64,000 nt of DNA, taken from Clusia tigrina. Taxonomy: Eukaryota; Arthropoda; Insecta; Diptera; Clusiidae. The DNA lies in contig OV050030.1 of the NCBI GenBank assembly GCA_920105625.2, forward strand, positions 140,706,291-140,770,290, read 5' to 3'. The position numbers and the translations under genes are program-made. Shown piece by piece: positions 31,575-43,500 of this stretch. Under the pieces are notes generated by a model, which searched no databases, was not told the DNA's origin, and worked only from the letters and a program-made list of their open reading frames with translations. Position 1 is the stretch's first letter; every line of letters starts with the position of its first letter.

Positions 31575-32077
31575 TGTAGTGCATGTGCAGTATTGCACAC
31601 AAACGTAGTGTAGCACAAACACTACCTACGCAAACTTTACACATCCAAACCATACCAATACAGAAGACACACCCATCCGCTGCACTGCAAAACTATGACA
31701 CTTGACATGTGTAGCGTAATTAGAATTCTGGCGTGCGGTCATTAGTGAATTAGTTTGTTTTACATTTGAGTGGAATTTGAGTTAGACTTAAGCGAAAGGG
31801 ATTAGAAATAAACAATTAAAATAATCGAGATTTGTTATCGAGTTTGTAATTCAAATAAATTATATAAAAACCCTGCTCGGGAATTAAACAAATCAGTTTC
31901 CAACTGGCAACTCAAACATTTGCATTTTTATTGCATTCAGTCTCACTTCGGCTCACTATTAGAATTTTACTCAATGGCGACTTGCCGAGTAGCACTCTGA
32001 CTTATATACGTATATTTGATATCTACATATATACACATATATAAAAATACTCGCGCACATATATTACGCGCCTTACA
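31575..32077 (+). repeat. 412-like 3' LTR
   Basis: 503 bp, TGTAGTGCATGTGC to CGCCTTACA, followed by the AGAT duplication. Contains TATATAAAA at 31861 with a pyrimidine-rich initiator-like TCAGTTTCC about 30 bases on, and CATTTTTATTGCATTCAG. The left LTR is nearly all deleted, so its age cannot be read from LTR divergence. Confidence 0.88.
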
Positions 32078-32081
32078 AGAT

Positions 32082-33220
32082 AGCTCGTAGGACTTACCGG
32101 AATTGCATTGCCGATCAATAAGTTGCTACGTAGTGAAGTAAATTTAGAATGGACAAAGGGCTGTCAACAATCATTCGAGAGGCTAAAAGATATAATTATC
32201 TCAACACCGATTTTGGCGTACCTCGATTTTGAACACCGATGCTAGCAATGTGCCATTGGGAGCATTGTTGTCACAAGGAGAAGTCGGTAATGACTGACCA
32301 ATACCATTTGCAAGCAGGACGCTTAGCGATACGGGGAAAAAAAACAAAAATAGAAAAGGAATTTCTGGTCATAGTTTGGGTTAAGAAATATTTCACGGGA
32401 TATCTGTTATGGCGGTCTCTCAAAATCTACACCGATCACTAGCCATTGAGAGGCATAGAACATTTAATGGACCAAACTTCTAGGTTAGTCAGCTTCGCAC
32501 ACAGGTTGTCTGAGTATGGTTTAGAAATGATATACAAGCCTGGGAAGAAAAATCTGACTGCAGGTGACAAAGATATCAGCTGTTCAAACTAGAGCAAAAG
32601 CAATGGCCGACAGGGGGAATACCATTGTTAAAAGGTTATTAGTTGACACAGAAGCGACAGAAATGAAAGAAACGAATGACGAAACAGACAAACAACTAGC
32701 CAACAGGTTAGAGTGGCTGGAGAATGACAAAGATATTCGGGGGTTTCCATGATTCACTTCCAGGGGTCTTGGACAACCTACGATAGAATCAGAAGAGTAT
32801 ACGCCTGGAAAGGTTTGTTCAAGGGCAACACAAAATATGTGAGGATTTGTCCAAAATGTCAGATCGACAAGAGCTTCAAATTTACCTGAGACAGTTTCGG
32901 GAAACAAGTACATCTTGACGTTCAAAGATGATTTTTTTAAATATATGGCATGAGTAGCCATACCTGATGCCGAGACGAGTACTTTTTTGCTGAAATTATA
33001 GTGCGATAGAACACATCGAAGGTGTTGGTGTTCGACAGCGATTCGAATTTCGTATCCAAATTGTTCTCCGAATCGTGAAAAATTTTAGGAATTAAAAAAT
33101 TACACATTACCCCTTATCATTCGCAAAAGCTCCCAAGTCACATTTACTTTTCGATAGGAGAATTGCAATAAGGTCACATTAAATGACGTATCTAGTTACT
33201 TACTCCAATACACTAGTTGC
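32082..33220 (+). pseudogene. Gypsy-group element G, copy 2: RNase H and integrase after the 412-like insert
   Basis: Resumes with LLRSEVNLEWTKGCQQSFERLK-like text (32120-32180), then KIEKEFLVIVWVKKYFTGYLL (32352-32410), RSLKIYTDH (32417-32442) and a LMDQTSRLVSFAHRLSEYGLEMIYKPGKKN RNase H end. Integrase follows: YDRIRRVYAWKGLFKGNTKYVRICPKCQIDK (zinc CxxC near 32840), then VFDSDSNFVSKLFSES (about 33030) and PYHSQ (about 33110). Many stops. The block E core is mutated beyond firm recognition. Confidence 0.85.
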
Positions 33221-33394
33221 GTGTTAATTTAAAGTCTGAATAGTTGCTGTTAGTCTTATAAGATAATTCAATAAATAAGCCAACTACTAAAAAAAAATTT
33301 TACTAACTCCTTCCATAGAGTATAGTAGGTGTCTGCGGCTGCTAAGCTACTTTTCCGGTTAGGTTGTACTCAGCTTATCTTGACTCTTTGAAAT

Positions 33395-33592
33395 TTGTTG
33401 CAGCTGTTTTGTGACACTTGTCAGTTTTCGTTATTTTTAATCAAAGTCCTCGAAGACAGGATAGAACATCTTAACGCCGATTCCATAGTGGACAAAATGC
33501 TTGAGAGTCCAGAAAACTGGCAATTGATCGCCACCTTTACTGACCGCATTTTACGTGCCAAAAAACGGGACCTGGACACAGGTACCTAGCCG
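33395..33592 (+). pseudogene. LINE ORF2 C-terminal end, probable
   Basis: RIEHLNADSIVDKMLESPENWQLIATFTDRILRAKKRDLDTGT ends at TAG 33587. Ordinary LINE ORF2 C-termini of the R1/I group end with a short helix of the W-x-x-(I/V)-x-x-(F/Y) type and a lysine-rich tail, so this fits, but the link is weak. The sequence after the stop (GCGGTCCCCGGGCGGGAG) would be 3' untranslated; AAATAAATAAATTTT at about 33740 is a possible tail. Confidence 0.35.
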
Positions 33593-33762
33593 GTAACCTT
33601 TCACTGGTTAAAAGACGGACACCACCCTGAAGGCATGTATACGCGGTCCCCGGGCGGGAGAAAGTCCAAGGAGAGGGAAGATTTTTATCATCGGATTTAT
33701 AGATCATCGGTGTGACCATTTTGTTACCCTCTTACTCCACAAAAATAAATAAATTTTAAAAA

Positions 33763-33935
33763 AATTACTAGTTTCTAATTAAAGATTTATAAACGAAATT
33801 TCACAGGAAAGTTGCGAGTACTAACATTAAACACCACACAAAAATGTGTTTTGTTCAGAGCTACGCCCACTATTGACATATTGTGACTTACGTCTATATA
33901 ATATTTTTAGCCGAAATTTATTTTAGTACGTTAAA
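33763..33935 (+). repeat. Dispersed repeat R, copy 2
   Basis: Aligns with 58925-59142 and, inverted, 15715-15895. Shared words: ATTACTAG, CACAGGAAAGTTGCGAGTAC, CATTAAACACCACAC, CGCCCACTATTGA and TTAGTACGTT. No coding seen. Confidence 0.7.
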
Positions 33936-33940
33936 CAAAT

Positions 33941-34535
33941 TATGTGGATCACGTTATCTACAACAAAGGGCCGTGATCTGTATGATGCAATGAGATGTAT
34001 GAAGTTGAATGCCTTTTCTACTGGTCAGACTACGAATTGGCAATCTGATCCAAATCTTATAGACTTTGGTTATAGCTAAAGGCCTTTCAAATCAGCATGT
34101 TCTCTGCAAAACCAGCTTAGACTTATCTTCAGAGCATTTGCCAGTCATTATTACTATAAGCAAATCATTGCAAAATAATATTCCGAAATTTCTGCACTAC
34201 AACAAACAAACGAACTGGACTCAATGTAAAATCATTTTGTCGACGGCATTAAATATTAAAATGTCTCTGAAGAGTGAGGAGGCAGCATGGCAGGCTACCC
34301 CAACTCATATACCTAATATCCGAAGGGGAATGAATTAAATTGAGGATATCGTTAAAAATAAAAGAAAAACGGCAGGCAAGAAAAACTTGTCATCGGACTA
34401 GATTTTCGGATAAGAAAGGGCTTAATATGATAACAAAGAGCTTAAAAGAACGTCTTCAAGACCAAAAAGAGCGCCAACTGCAGAATTTTCTACAGAATTT
34501 GGAACCAACTCACGCTTCTAATTATTCACCGCAAG
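33941..34535 (+). pseudogene. jockey-type LINE endonuclease and linker fragment
   Basis: GRDLYDAMRCMKLNAFSTGQT (33972-34032) with LIDFVIAKGLSNQHVL and LSSEHLPVIITISK (about 34120-34160; SSEH where SSDH is usual) is the end of the jockey endonuclease. From 34340 EKRQARKTCHRTRFSDKKGL and LKERLQDQKERQLQNFLQNLEP is the segment before RT. The catalytic Asp-to-Glu change suggests decay. It breaks at about 34535 into gypsy-type gag. A similar fragment with intact SSDH lies at 16141. Confidence 0.82.
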
Positions 34536-35500
34536 GAGTTAACACGGGTAACTTTGACAAGAGTGCACTTATCGGGATGATAAAGATGCAGTTGCAACAA
34601 AATGCTCAAGCAGCCGATGAGAGGATGCAGCAGCAAGATGAGAAGATGCAACAGCACTTACAACAAAATGCTGAATGCGTCGAAGAGTGTTGCATCCGTC
34701 AAACAGGATGTCAAAGAACGCTTACAGCAAAGAGTAAACAAGAAGCAGCAGCCTTTACATCAGAGTGAAAGGCGACTTATTCAACTAGCGGAAAAGAACT
34801 CATAGCAGATGAAAGAAATGTCCGAAATGGTAGGCTGGAAGGTTTGTTAAATTGAGTCACGGTAAGAATCGAAAAATCTGTACTACACAAAGGCAGAACG
34901 AATTTAAGCCACAAAAAGAGCAAAGAATTCACCGACATCCTGAAAGTGCATTGCCTATGCCAGCTGCATCCTGAATAAAACTGTAGCCTCATACCTATAA
35001 TGGAACCACGACATTTAGCGTCTTCAGAATGCAGTTTGAGACTACCGTTAACACACATGATTGGAGTACTCGCGAAAAAGTTGCTGCATTAACCGTTTCG
35101 TTGAAAGGTGCTGCTGCTGATGTGCTTCAAACTATCTCACAATGTGAGCGAGACTGCTATGAAAGCTTGACGAATGCCGTTCGGCGTATCGTAGTGAACA
35201 CCGCCAGCAGATATACCAAGTAGAGCAACGAACACGGGTACAATAGAGTGCTGAGTCTCTACAACAGTTTGCGATGAAAGTGGAATGGTTGGCTCATCTT
35301 GCCGACCCAGGAGAGATTACTGAGAGGTGTATGAGGGACACCTTCGTATATGGTACTCGCGATGCGGAGATAAAGCGTTATGCGATAACTAATCCGAATG
35401 CTACATTTATGGAGACAGTAGCTAGCGCTTTGTCATTAGAGACTGCAGCAATGGTGTGCCAGCCTGTATACAGAGCGCGTCACGTAAAAGTCTAAAGCGG
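34536..35500 (+). pseudogene. Gypsy-group gag remnant (element H)
   Basis: Q-rich coiled-coil like DERMQQQDEKMQQHLQQNAE (34612-34670), then, after a frameshift, RMQFETTVNTHDWSTREKVAALTVSLKGAAADVLQTI (about 35026-35140) and FMETVASALSLETAAMVC (35410-35460). These match the capsid body of gypsy-group Gag proteins. The piece 35274-35495 encodes WLAHLADPGEITERCMRDTF, the following segment. Stops at 35223 and shifts break it. Not the same family as element G by text, though both are gypsy-group. Confidence 0.72.
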
Positions 35501-37320
<1,820 letters not shown>

Positions 37321-37675
37321 ATATTGTCAGCGTATATAATCTAAACGTGACTATGCTCTCGAATACCTGTGGCACCGCTCATACACGCTCCTGTGTATAG
37401 GCTCTGTATAGGCTCCTGCTCTAAGATCCCCTGCTCCGCATCGCTCTCCTGGCCCAGCTCCCTGCACATAGATTGCACCGCACTGCTCCTTGTGCTCTCA
37501 CGCACTGCCCCATTGGCACAACCGCACAGCTCAATCGTCAGAAACGAACTAAACTTTAAAATACTCGCTGAACCTATTTTCGCTAGGTGTGAAAACTCAA
37601 ACGCATAGTTGCATTTGATACAGTCCCCGCGAGCAAGAGAAGGACCTCTTGTCTTTGCCTTCATAAAGCCGCCCT
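37321..37675 (-). other. BEL2 3' flank, GCTC-rich and non-coding
   Basis: Read on the minus strand this follows the stop of DUF5641. It contains about ten GCTC words in 170 bases on the plus strand (37385-37555). It could be the start of the 3' LTR; the expected polypurine tract may be AGAGGGCGGC at about 37671-37680 (minus). No partner LTR is visible. Confidence 0.4.
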
Positions 37676-37678
37676 CTA

Positions 37679-38095
37679 TTCGGTCGGTGCAATTGGAAGC
37701 ACACATATCTTCTGAACAGGCCTTGTCAGACGGTTTGTGGCCGTTTGCACAATGACTGAACGTATTAGACCATCTTGTCTCCTTATTAGCTCACTAATTG
37801 TGCCCAAAGCCCATTGCGCTGGTGGAAAAAGTTCACTCTTGATCAGCACTAATTGATCCAGGCTCATTGGCTCTCGTTCTCTGCGCAATTTTTTACGCTC
37901 TTGCAGCGCCGTCAAATATTCCTCTCTCCATCTCTTCCAGAAATGCTCAATCATTTTCTGACGTGCTCTCCATAAACTTGCTCCTTTCATATTTGACTGC
38001 TGCTCGCTCACGAATGGTAAGGGAATGATCACTGGCTCCCCTACCAAAAAATGCCCTGGTGTCAAGGCCTGAATATCTTCCGCATCATCACTCAA
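37679..38095 (-). pseudogene. BEL2 C-terminal DUF5641 domain
   Basis: MSDDAEDIQALTPGHFLVGEP begins the domain just as IxALTPxHFLxG does in Pao polyproteins. Then SLWRARQKMIEHFWKRWREEYLTALQERKK, LVLIKSELFPPAQWALGTISELIRRQDG and VIVQTATNRLTRPVQKICVLPI. Open from 38095 to the TAG before 37676. It probably helps the integrase bind DNA. This is the most intact domain of BEL2. Confidence 0.92.
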
Positions 38096-39222
38096 GGTGT
38101 CAAAGACTTTGAGTTCAAAATTGCTTCGATCTCTACTAGGAGGGTATATAACTACTCTTGTGTTAAAATCTTGTGCTCAGCAATGCGCGTGAGGTGGGAC
38201 TTCATTGACTTCACAGCAGCTTCATATATTCCGCCATGATGCCGTGCTGCTGGTGTCATGAATATCCATTCTGTCCCCTTGTTGCTCAAATGCTCAAAAA
38301 CATCTCATACTTGCCAGCTCTCTCGTGCTCTTCTCAGCTCCCTTGCCGCCCCTACAAATGATGTAACATTGTCACTGTATATTCGCTCACATCTCCCTCT
38401 TCCGCAAATAAAGCGCTCATAACAAGCAATAAAGTCTATAGAGGTTAAATCCAAAACAATGTCAATATGAATGGCCTTTGTTTTTAGGCAAACAAATATA
38501 GCCACCCAGCACTTACGCTCCCTCATTCGCTCTCCTGCTCTTTGCACTCCCTTTGCTCTAAAAGGACCTGCGCAATCAATACCTGTATATAGAAAAGGCT
38601 TGCTCACTTGCACCCTGTCACCTGGCAATTCAGACATCAGCTGTTGCTCAAATCTGTGATTATAGCGCGCGCACACCACGCACTTGTGGAGAAAAGCTCT
38701 TAATTGGCTCCGTAGTTTTGGAATCCAAAACTTTTGTCTGATGAATTGCATCATCACTTGCACAGCACCATGCTTAGTGATACGATGAGCGTGGTCCATT
38801 ATCAGCCATGCTGTTCGAGAACCATCCTGCACTATCACCGGATGCATCATCTCATAGGCTTCTTCTGATCTCCCCAATCGCCCGCCCACTCTCAATAGGC
38901 CCTTGCTGTCCATTATTGGATTCAACGCACTAATTTTGCTCCCTTCTTGCACCTGCCAAATCTCTCTTAGTTTGTCTATCTCTTGTCTGTAATCGCTCTC
39001 CTGCGCCTGCTTAAGCAGGAATTCCGTTGATTCACATTTCTCTTCCACTGTTGGAGCTTGCACTACTCGGTTGTTGTGCCGAGTTCTGCGCCTCCTCATT
39101 CTGTGCCTTGCCCTTCGCACAAATCTGATGATATAGCTCAATATGTTGATGCTCTTGTCTAGACTTCGCGCATAGTCAATCAGCGCCATGCTCTTGCCCC
39201 TGCTCGGTATAAATATTTGCAA
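38096..39222 (-). pseudogene. BEL2 integrase
   Basis: From 39222: a long basic region, then HRITKHGAVQVMMQFIRQKFWIP and KCVVCARYNHRFEQQ (HHCC zinc domain, about 38790-38650). Core: TGIDCAGPFRAKG (about 38580) and ERIYSDNVTSFVGAARE (about 38385), where the usual N-G-T-N is altered to N-V-T-S. After a frameshift at 38305 the reading gives ARHHGGIYEAAVKSMKSHL (about 38245-38190), the third acidic residue. So all three catalytic acids survive on the page, but not in one frame. Confidence 0.9.
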
Positions 39223-39500
39223 AAACTCGCGTCAATATTTCACGTGATGCGCTCCCAGCTCGTTAAGCCGTTTAGTTGGTTTTTCCGGCTCAAAAATGTT
39301 GGCTGGTCAACTGATTTCTGATTTACGTAACCACTCCGGTCCATTTAACCAGAGCTTATTACAAACTAGCTCTCTCGCAATGTAGGAGTCTTCACCACAA
39401 GGGTGAATTTCACTGACATCTCGTCTTCTCTCGGGAATAACATATCTTCTTCTCTCTCCGCTCCCATTGCCCTGAGTAGTCTTTTGAGTTCGACTTCTAT
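39223..39500 (-). pseudogene. BEL2 RNase H / connection remnant
   Basis: The frames around 39440-39240 give RRRREVSEIHPCGEDSYIAR, ELVCNKLWLNGPEWLRKSE and NIFEPEKPTKRLNELG. WLNGPEWL is the W-x-x-GP-W-L landmark that follows RNase H in Pao elements. The catalytic part of RNase H and most of the connection are deleted between here and the RT box at 39600. Confidence 0.7.
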
Positions 39501-40147
39501 TTGCACAGCTCGAAACCGCCGCCTTTTAGGACAGTGTTTGTCTCTTTCGCGAGCACTATTGCTTCTTGCTCAGATCGTGCGCCTGTAGTACAGTCATCCA
39601 TATAGAAGTCACTCTCTATGATGTCCGCTGCTCTTGGGTATTCATCTTTCGCCTCCCTAGCACATTGTATTAAAGATCGCACACCATTATAAGCGGAGGA
39701 AGTCATTCTATACGTTACAACCGTTAAACACTATTCTCGTAATGGCTCACCACTATGCTCTCGCCAAAATATTCTTTGCAAATTTCATTGCCTTTTGGCA
39801 ACACGTACTTGTCGGAACATCTTCTTGATGATTGCACATATAGCAATCTTATGACGCCTAAATCTCATGACAATTTCGTAAAGATCCTTTTGTAACTTAT
39901 CGCCTAAACATTGCACTTGATTCAGAGATATGCCACGATTCGTTTGGCAGCTAGCGTCAAAAACCACCAGAAATTTTTTGGTAACACAGTGATGTGGGAT
40001 ATAATAAACTGGCTCGTCCACTCTTGGTGGTTGTATAGCGCACGTCATATGCCCTAATCTCTCATACTCTCTCATGAATTCTACGTATTGCTCTCTCAGC
40101 TCTGAGTCTTTCTCTGATTTCCTCTCCAAGTACATAAACCTGCGCAA
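39497..40147 (-). pseudogene. BEL2 reverse transcriptase
   Basis: Two frames. 40147-39785 gives VYYIPHHCVTKKFLVVFDAS, SLNQVQCLGDKLQKDLYEIV and KIAICAIIKKMFRQVRV, the first half. The usual DIxKM aspartate is replaced (CAIIKKMF). 39706-39497 gives the catalytic FYMDDCTTGARSEQEA box and the following helix. Blocks between are missing (about 80 bases of stop-rich sequence). Dead by deletion and by the lost aspartate. Confidence 0.88.
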
Positions 40148-40201
40148 TGAGTTTGAACCTGCGTATTGCCTTTGAAGTGCCTAAACCTTGCACCGTCTCT
40201 T

Positions 40202-40540
40202 TCACTGGAATTGTAACAATAAAACGCCCTGTTTCATCTCTAGTATAAGTCTCCATAAAATTTGCTCCACTTCCTGCTCCTCATCTCTCTCACAGGGTTG
40301 TGCCCCGAAAATGACTAGCCCAAACATGCTCTCATATATGGCAATGCCTTGCACCTCATTTGGCATTATCGCCCTAATGGCTCTGGCCACCATATTTGCT
40401 CCTAACAGTAGCTCGACTGGTCTCGCCTTCCAAAACTCAGGATCCGCCAATAAACCCGCATTCTTAAAATGCATTGGTATATCCACTAAATCTCTTGCTG
40501 GCAAAACTGGGCACCAGTCCATTCTCTTGGTAGCACCCAA
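40202..40540 (-). pseudogene. BEL2 protease C-terminal region
   Basis: MGATKRMDWCPVLPARDLVDIPMHFKNAGLLADPEFWKA and VELLLGANMVARAIRAIMPNEV then YESMFGLVIFGAQP. In Pao proteases the V-D-x-L-L-G-x-x sequence precedes the end of the Peptidase A17 domain. The active-site D(S/T)G is not in this piece, so the N-terminal half is lost or degenerate beyond 40560. Frameshifts near 40160-40260 join it to RT. Confidence 0.78.
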
Positions 40541-40689
40541 AACTCTGTCTCTAAATAATCATTCTCGCCCTTTTTTTTAAATGCTCTACTATGTTTTTTT
40601 TAAATTTAAAGTTTAAAAAGCTCTTAAAGCTGGCACTTCGCCCCGGCTCTGCTACCCTTGCGCGCTTTGCAAGGTTGCTGTACCGTCAA

Positions 40690-40836
40690 TCGCTCTTAAC
40701 CTTCAGCATTGTTGTCGCGGCGGCTCCCCGCTTTGGCTGCTGTGCCACCAACACCTGCTGCTGTGGCTCCCTTTTTGCATATAGCACGCTATTGTGCTCC
40801 TGCGCCCCTGAGCACCGTAAAAATAGCCACGCAAAG

Positions 40837-40871
<35 letters not shown>

Positions 40872-41640
40872 TGTCTTGGGTCTTGGCTTGCTCGTATCGG
40901 TGCTGCCCCTGTTGCGCTCACACCGTGGCCCATTCTCTCCCTGCTCTTGGGTACTGCGCCCGTTGCTCGATCGCGCCCGTGCTCCAATTGATGCGCTCGC
41001 CTCGCTTCCCGTGCTGGTAGAGCAGAGGCCTGCTCCTCCAGGAAGGCATACCGGGAACTTGCGGTCATATATTTGGTTGAGCCGCTCCCACGCTTCATTG
41101 TACCCGTTGTCAGTGAGCTCCCAAACACCCAACGTGCGCGCTGCCTTATGGGTGAGTGACTTCTTCAAATATGAGAATTTGTAAGAGGCTGCTATTTGCT
41201 CATTGCTATGCACCGCAGCGACGAACCAATCGCGAAAACCGTGCCACTGCCGTCAAATTCCCCAAAAGTGTTCTGAAGGTCATGCTGCTGGAACGACACG
41301 GTCAGCTGCACTGAGATCGGCTCCTTTGCACTCTGCTCTGCGCTCCTTGCTGTGCCCACTTGCTCAGTTTTACCCTTCAGAGCACCGCTCGCTTCGAAGT
41401 ACCGCCGCTCTGCTCGCTCCATCGATCTGTCTAGATCGGCGCAGTCGTCGCGCTTCGCTCGGGATGCTAACTCCTCATGGAGCTGATTAAAACGCTCCCA
41501 CTGTTGCTCCAAACGAATCAAACGCACCTTAGCTTCATCAAACCCTAGTCGCCCAACTCGTCAGCTATGACGCACTCTGCTGCTCTTCGGATGGCTTTGT
41601 AGGCAGACTGATGTTGCCCGTAGCTCATCTTGTCGTTGCT
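40690..41640 (-). pseudogene. gag: BEL2 gag
   Basis: The start ATG at about 41625 gives MSYGQHQSAYKAIRRAAE; then from 41527 RLIRLEQQWERFNQLHEEL, a helical N-terminus, and in another frame KFSYLKKSLTHKAARTLG and ELTDNGYNEAWERLNQIYD (41190-41085), the DUF1759-type core seen also in BEL1. Frameshifts at about 41540 and 41215, and a poly-T run at 40868-40839, break it. Gag of this family assembles the particle. The nucleocapsid zinc knuckles expected at the end are not recognisable. Confidence 0.82.
40839..40868. repeat. 30-base A tract within BEL2 gag
   Basis: A pure A run on the plus strand (poly-T on the coding strand). It interrupts the gag reading with a phenylalanine run in one frame. It may be a mononucleotide expansion or the tail of a lost insertion. 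Confidence 0.9.
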
Positions 41641-41762
41641 CTGTTATTGTTGCTCTGTTGTTGTTGAAAAGAAGAAAAATTAACTAATTTTGAAAGAAGA
41701 AATAACTGTTTCCTCCTTGTTCCTTCTGCAACCGTGCCAACACTGCATATTTGTGCTTTAAA

Positions 41763-42254
41763 ATTTTTGAGTCGAATAACCGCACTGGTTTATTCACCCA
41801 CTTAGCTCACAAGCTCAGCACCAAAGCACGCTCTTATTTAATTTCCTGAGCCACATAACCACATTGGTTTATTCGCTCACTAGCACGCAATTATTTGCAC
41901 CAATCCTCGCTCTTATATAATTTTTGAGCCGAATAACCACATTGGTTTATTCGCTCACTAGCACGCAATTATTTGCACCAATCCTCGCTCTTATATAATT
42001 TTTGAGCCGAATAACCACATTCGTGAATTCGCTCACTAGCACGAAATTATTTGCACCAATTCTAGCTCAAATTTTAAATTTTGGGTCGAATAACCGCACT
42101 GGTTTATTCGCTCATTTGCACATAATTTTCGCTCGCTCATAACTAAATTTTGAGACGAATAACCGCACTGGTCTATTCTCTCATTTGCACATAATTTTCG
42201 CTCGCTCATAACTAAATTTTGAGACGAATTAACCGCACTGGTCTATTTTCTCAG
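41763..42254 (-). repeat. Seven-copy tandem repeat upstream of BEL2 gag
   Basis: A unit centred on CGAATAACC(A/G)CA(C/T)TGGT recurs at 41773, 41852, 41930, 42008, 42087, 42156 and 42225, so periods are 79, 78, 78, 79, 69 and 69 bases. Units contain TTATTCGCTCAC and CAATTATTTGCAC. The middle copies (41852-42008) are most alike. Position next to gag suggests it is part of the element's leader or 5' LTR, like subterminal repeats in some retroelements, but no LTR end is visible. Confidence 0.9.
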
Positions 42255-42959
42255 AATGCGTTGAAGAATAAATTTAAATCTAAAGAGCATTATAGTAATG
42301 TGCACAAAAAGAGAAGCGATGATGTTTTTTACAAGAAAACATTATGATTTGTAATAGAAATCCAAAACAAAGTTTGTTAAGATATAAGATGATGATAAAA
42401 TCAAAAAACACCCTTTTCTAAAACGGTAATAAAAGTCATAATGTTCATCTGGTTTAACATTGTTGGAAGAAGAGAACAAATATCATATTATATTATCAAT
42501 ATCAACAGGAAGAATAGAAATTTCGACATGCAATCCTTCGATTTCACTGTGATTCAATCAAAATTGGAAATACAAACCAAAATACTATAATGCTACTGAA
42601 TTAAAAATTTACAAGTATTCAAATATATATTAGTATCAATTAATTAATGCTCATAAACGTAATTTTAATTCCATCATTCAAAAATTTATGAAAAATCTAT
42701 TTAGTGGCAGTTGAAGTTGAACGCAAAGCACTCTCCTATTGAAGGTTTTGGACTTATGAAATTAAATTTAAAGAAATCTAACTATATATTTTGAGATCAT
42801 ACTGCCTGTTAGCTGATGGCTTACATCTTTTAATTTTTAATAATGAAATTGCTTCATTATTGAAAAATTACGAAAAGCGAATATAATCATAAATTTATAC
42901 AAAATTAAAAACATAAAACAATATTTGTTGAAAAGTTTAGCCGCAGCTCAACTAATAAA
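42255..42959. other. AT-rich stretch, no supported gene
   Basis: No motif or element end found. Confidence 0.5.
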
Positions 42960-43500
42960 ATAAAAAATAATTTTTAAACCTTTAGGAATAATACTTGATG
43001 TAAATAATAATATTTATGTAAACTCAAAATGTAATGCGTATAATGATCCCACAACACAATCCTTTGTAATTCATTCGATAAATGAAAAGCATATGGAGCA
43101 ATTTACAACTGTTTATACAAAAATTAAATTTTGAAGATATCACATCAAGTTTTAAATATATGATAGAATTAAAAGTTACCTATATTTCCGGACTAGCAGA
43201 TTTCCACACATATCATTGAATTCCGAGTATTGATCATCATAAATATTTGTTTAAAAAAAACAATGTGACCCACCAATATTGAATGTTGCGCCAGAAAACA
43301 AATTACACAAGTTTAGAATTTATGTTGAACCAATGTATAATATATAAACTACTAAAACTGTTATCTATTTACCTGTTAACGCTAAATATATTAGATCCAT
43401 TTCAATTCAAGTATTAGTATTGTTAATAAAGACGGAAAAACTATCACAATTAGACTCCATCCGAAACCTCAAAATTTAAATCTGTATAGATAGTGTTTAT
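42960..43500 (+). pseudogene. Unidentified degenerate coding remnant
   Basis: Consecutive readings in shifting frames have protein-like text: KPLGIILDVNNNIYVNSKC and SFVIHSINEKHMEQFTTVYT (42970-43135), FEDITSSFKYMIELKVTYIS (43133-43200), VAPENKLHKFRIYVEPMYN (43288-43345), TVIYLPVNAKYIRSISIQ (43360-43412) and DGKTITIRLHPKPQNLNLYR (43431-43491) before a TAG. At least four lesions. I do not recognise it; a structural protein of a Polinton-type or other large element is one possibility. The last part overlaps the repeat L. Confidence 0.35.

Larger units (their letters stand above)
29357..32077 (+). mobile_element. 412/mdg1-like LTR retrotransposon, internally deleted
   Basis: 2.72 kb with perfect 4-bp target duplications AGAT at 29353-29356 and 32078-32081. 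The left end is the LTR start TGTAGTGTATGTGCAATATTGC, matching the 3' LTR start at 31575 with small changes, but the rest of the 5' LTR, gag, protease and RT are gone. RNase H, integrase and the 3' LTR remain. TGTAG ends, 4-bp duplication and polypurine tract fit the mdg1/412 group. Full elements of this group are about 7-7.5 kb. Confidence 0.9.
37676..41640 (-). mobile_element. BEL/Pao LTR retrotransposon (BEL2), minus strand, no delimited LTRs
   Basis: From right to left: Gag, protease, RT, RNase H remnant, integrase and DUF5641, the BEL/Pao order. It belongs to a different family from BEL1. All domains are interrupted. A tandem repeat (41763-42254) lies just before gag on the coding strand and may be part of its leader or 5' LTR. 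The plus strand shows a strong excess of GCTC across several parts. Confidence 0.88.

Noticed and set aside
31974..31990. TGGCGACTTGCCGAG as a primer-binding site after the 3' LTR
   Set aside because: The AGAT duplication and TTACA end place the LTR boundary at 32077, so this lies inside the LTR.
40686..41128. Poly-Phe proteins
   Set aside because: Created by the A tract in the opposite strand; only the Gag part at the start is real.
42960..43500. Firm Polinton capsid assignment
   Set aside because: The text is suggestive but no diagnostic motif is visible; left as unidentified.
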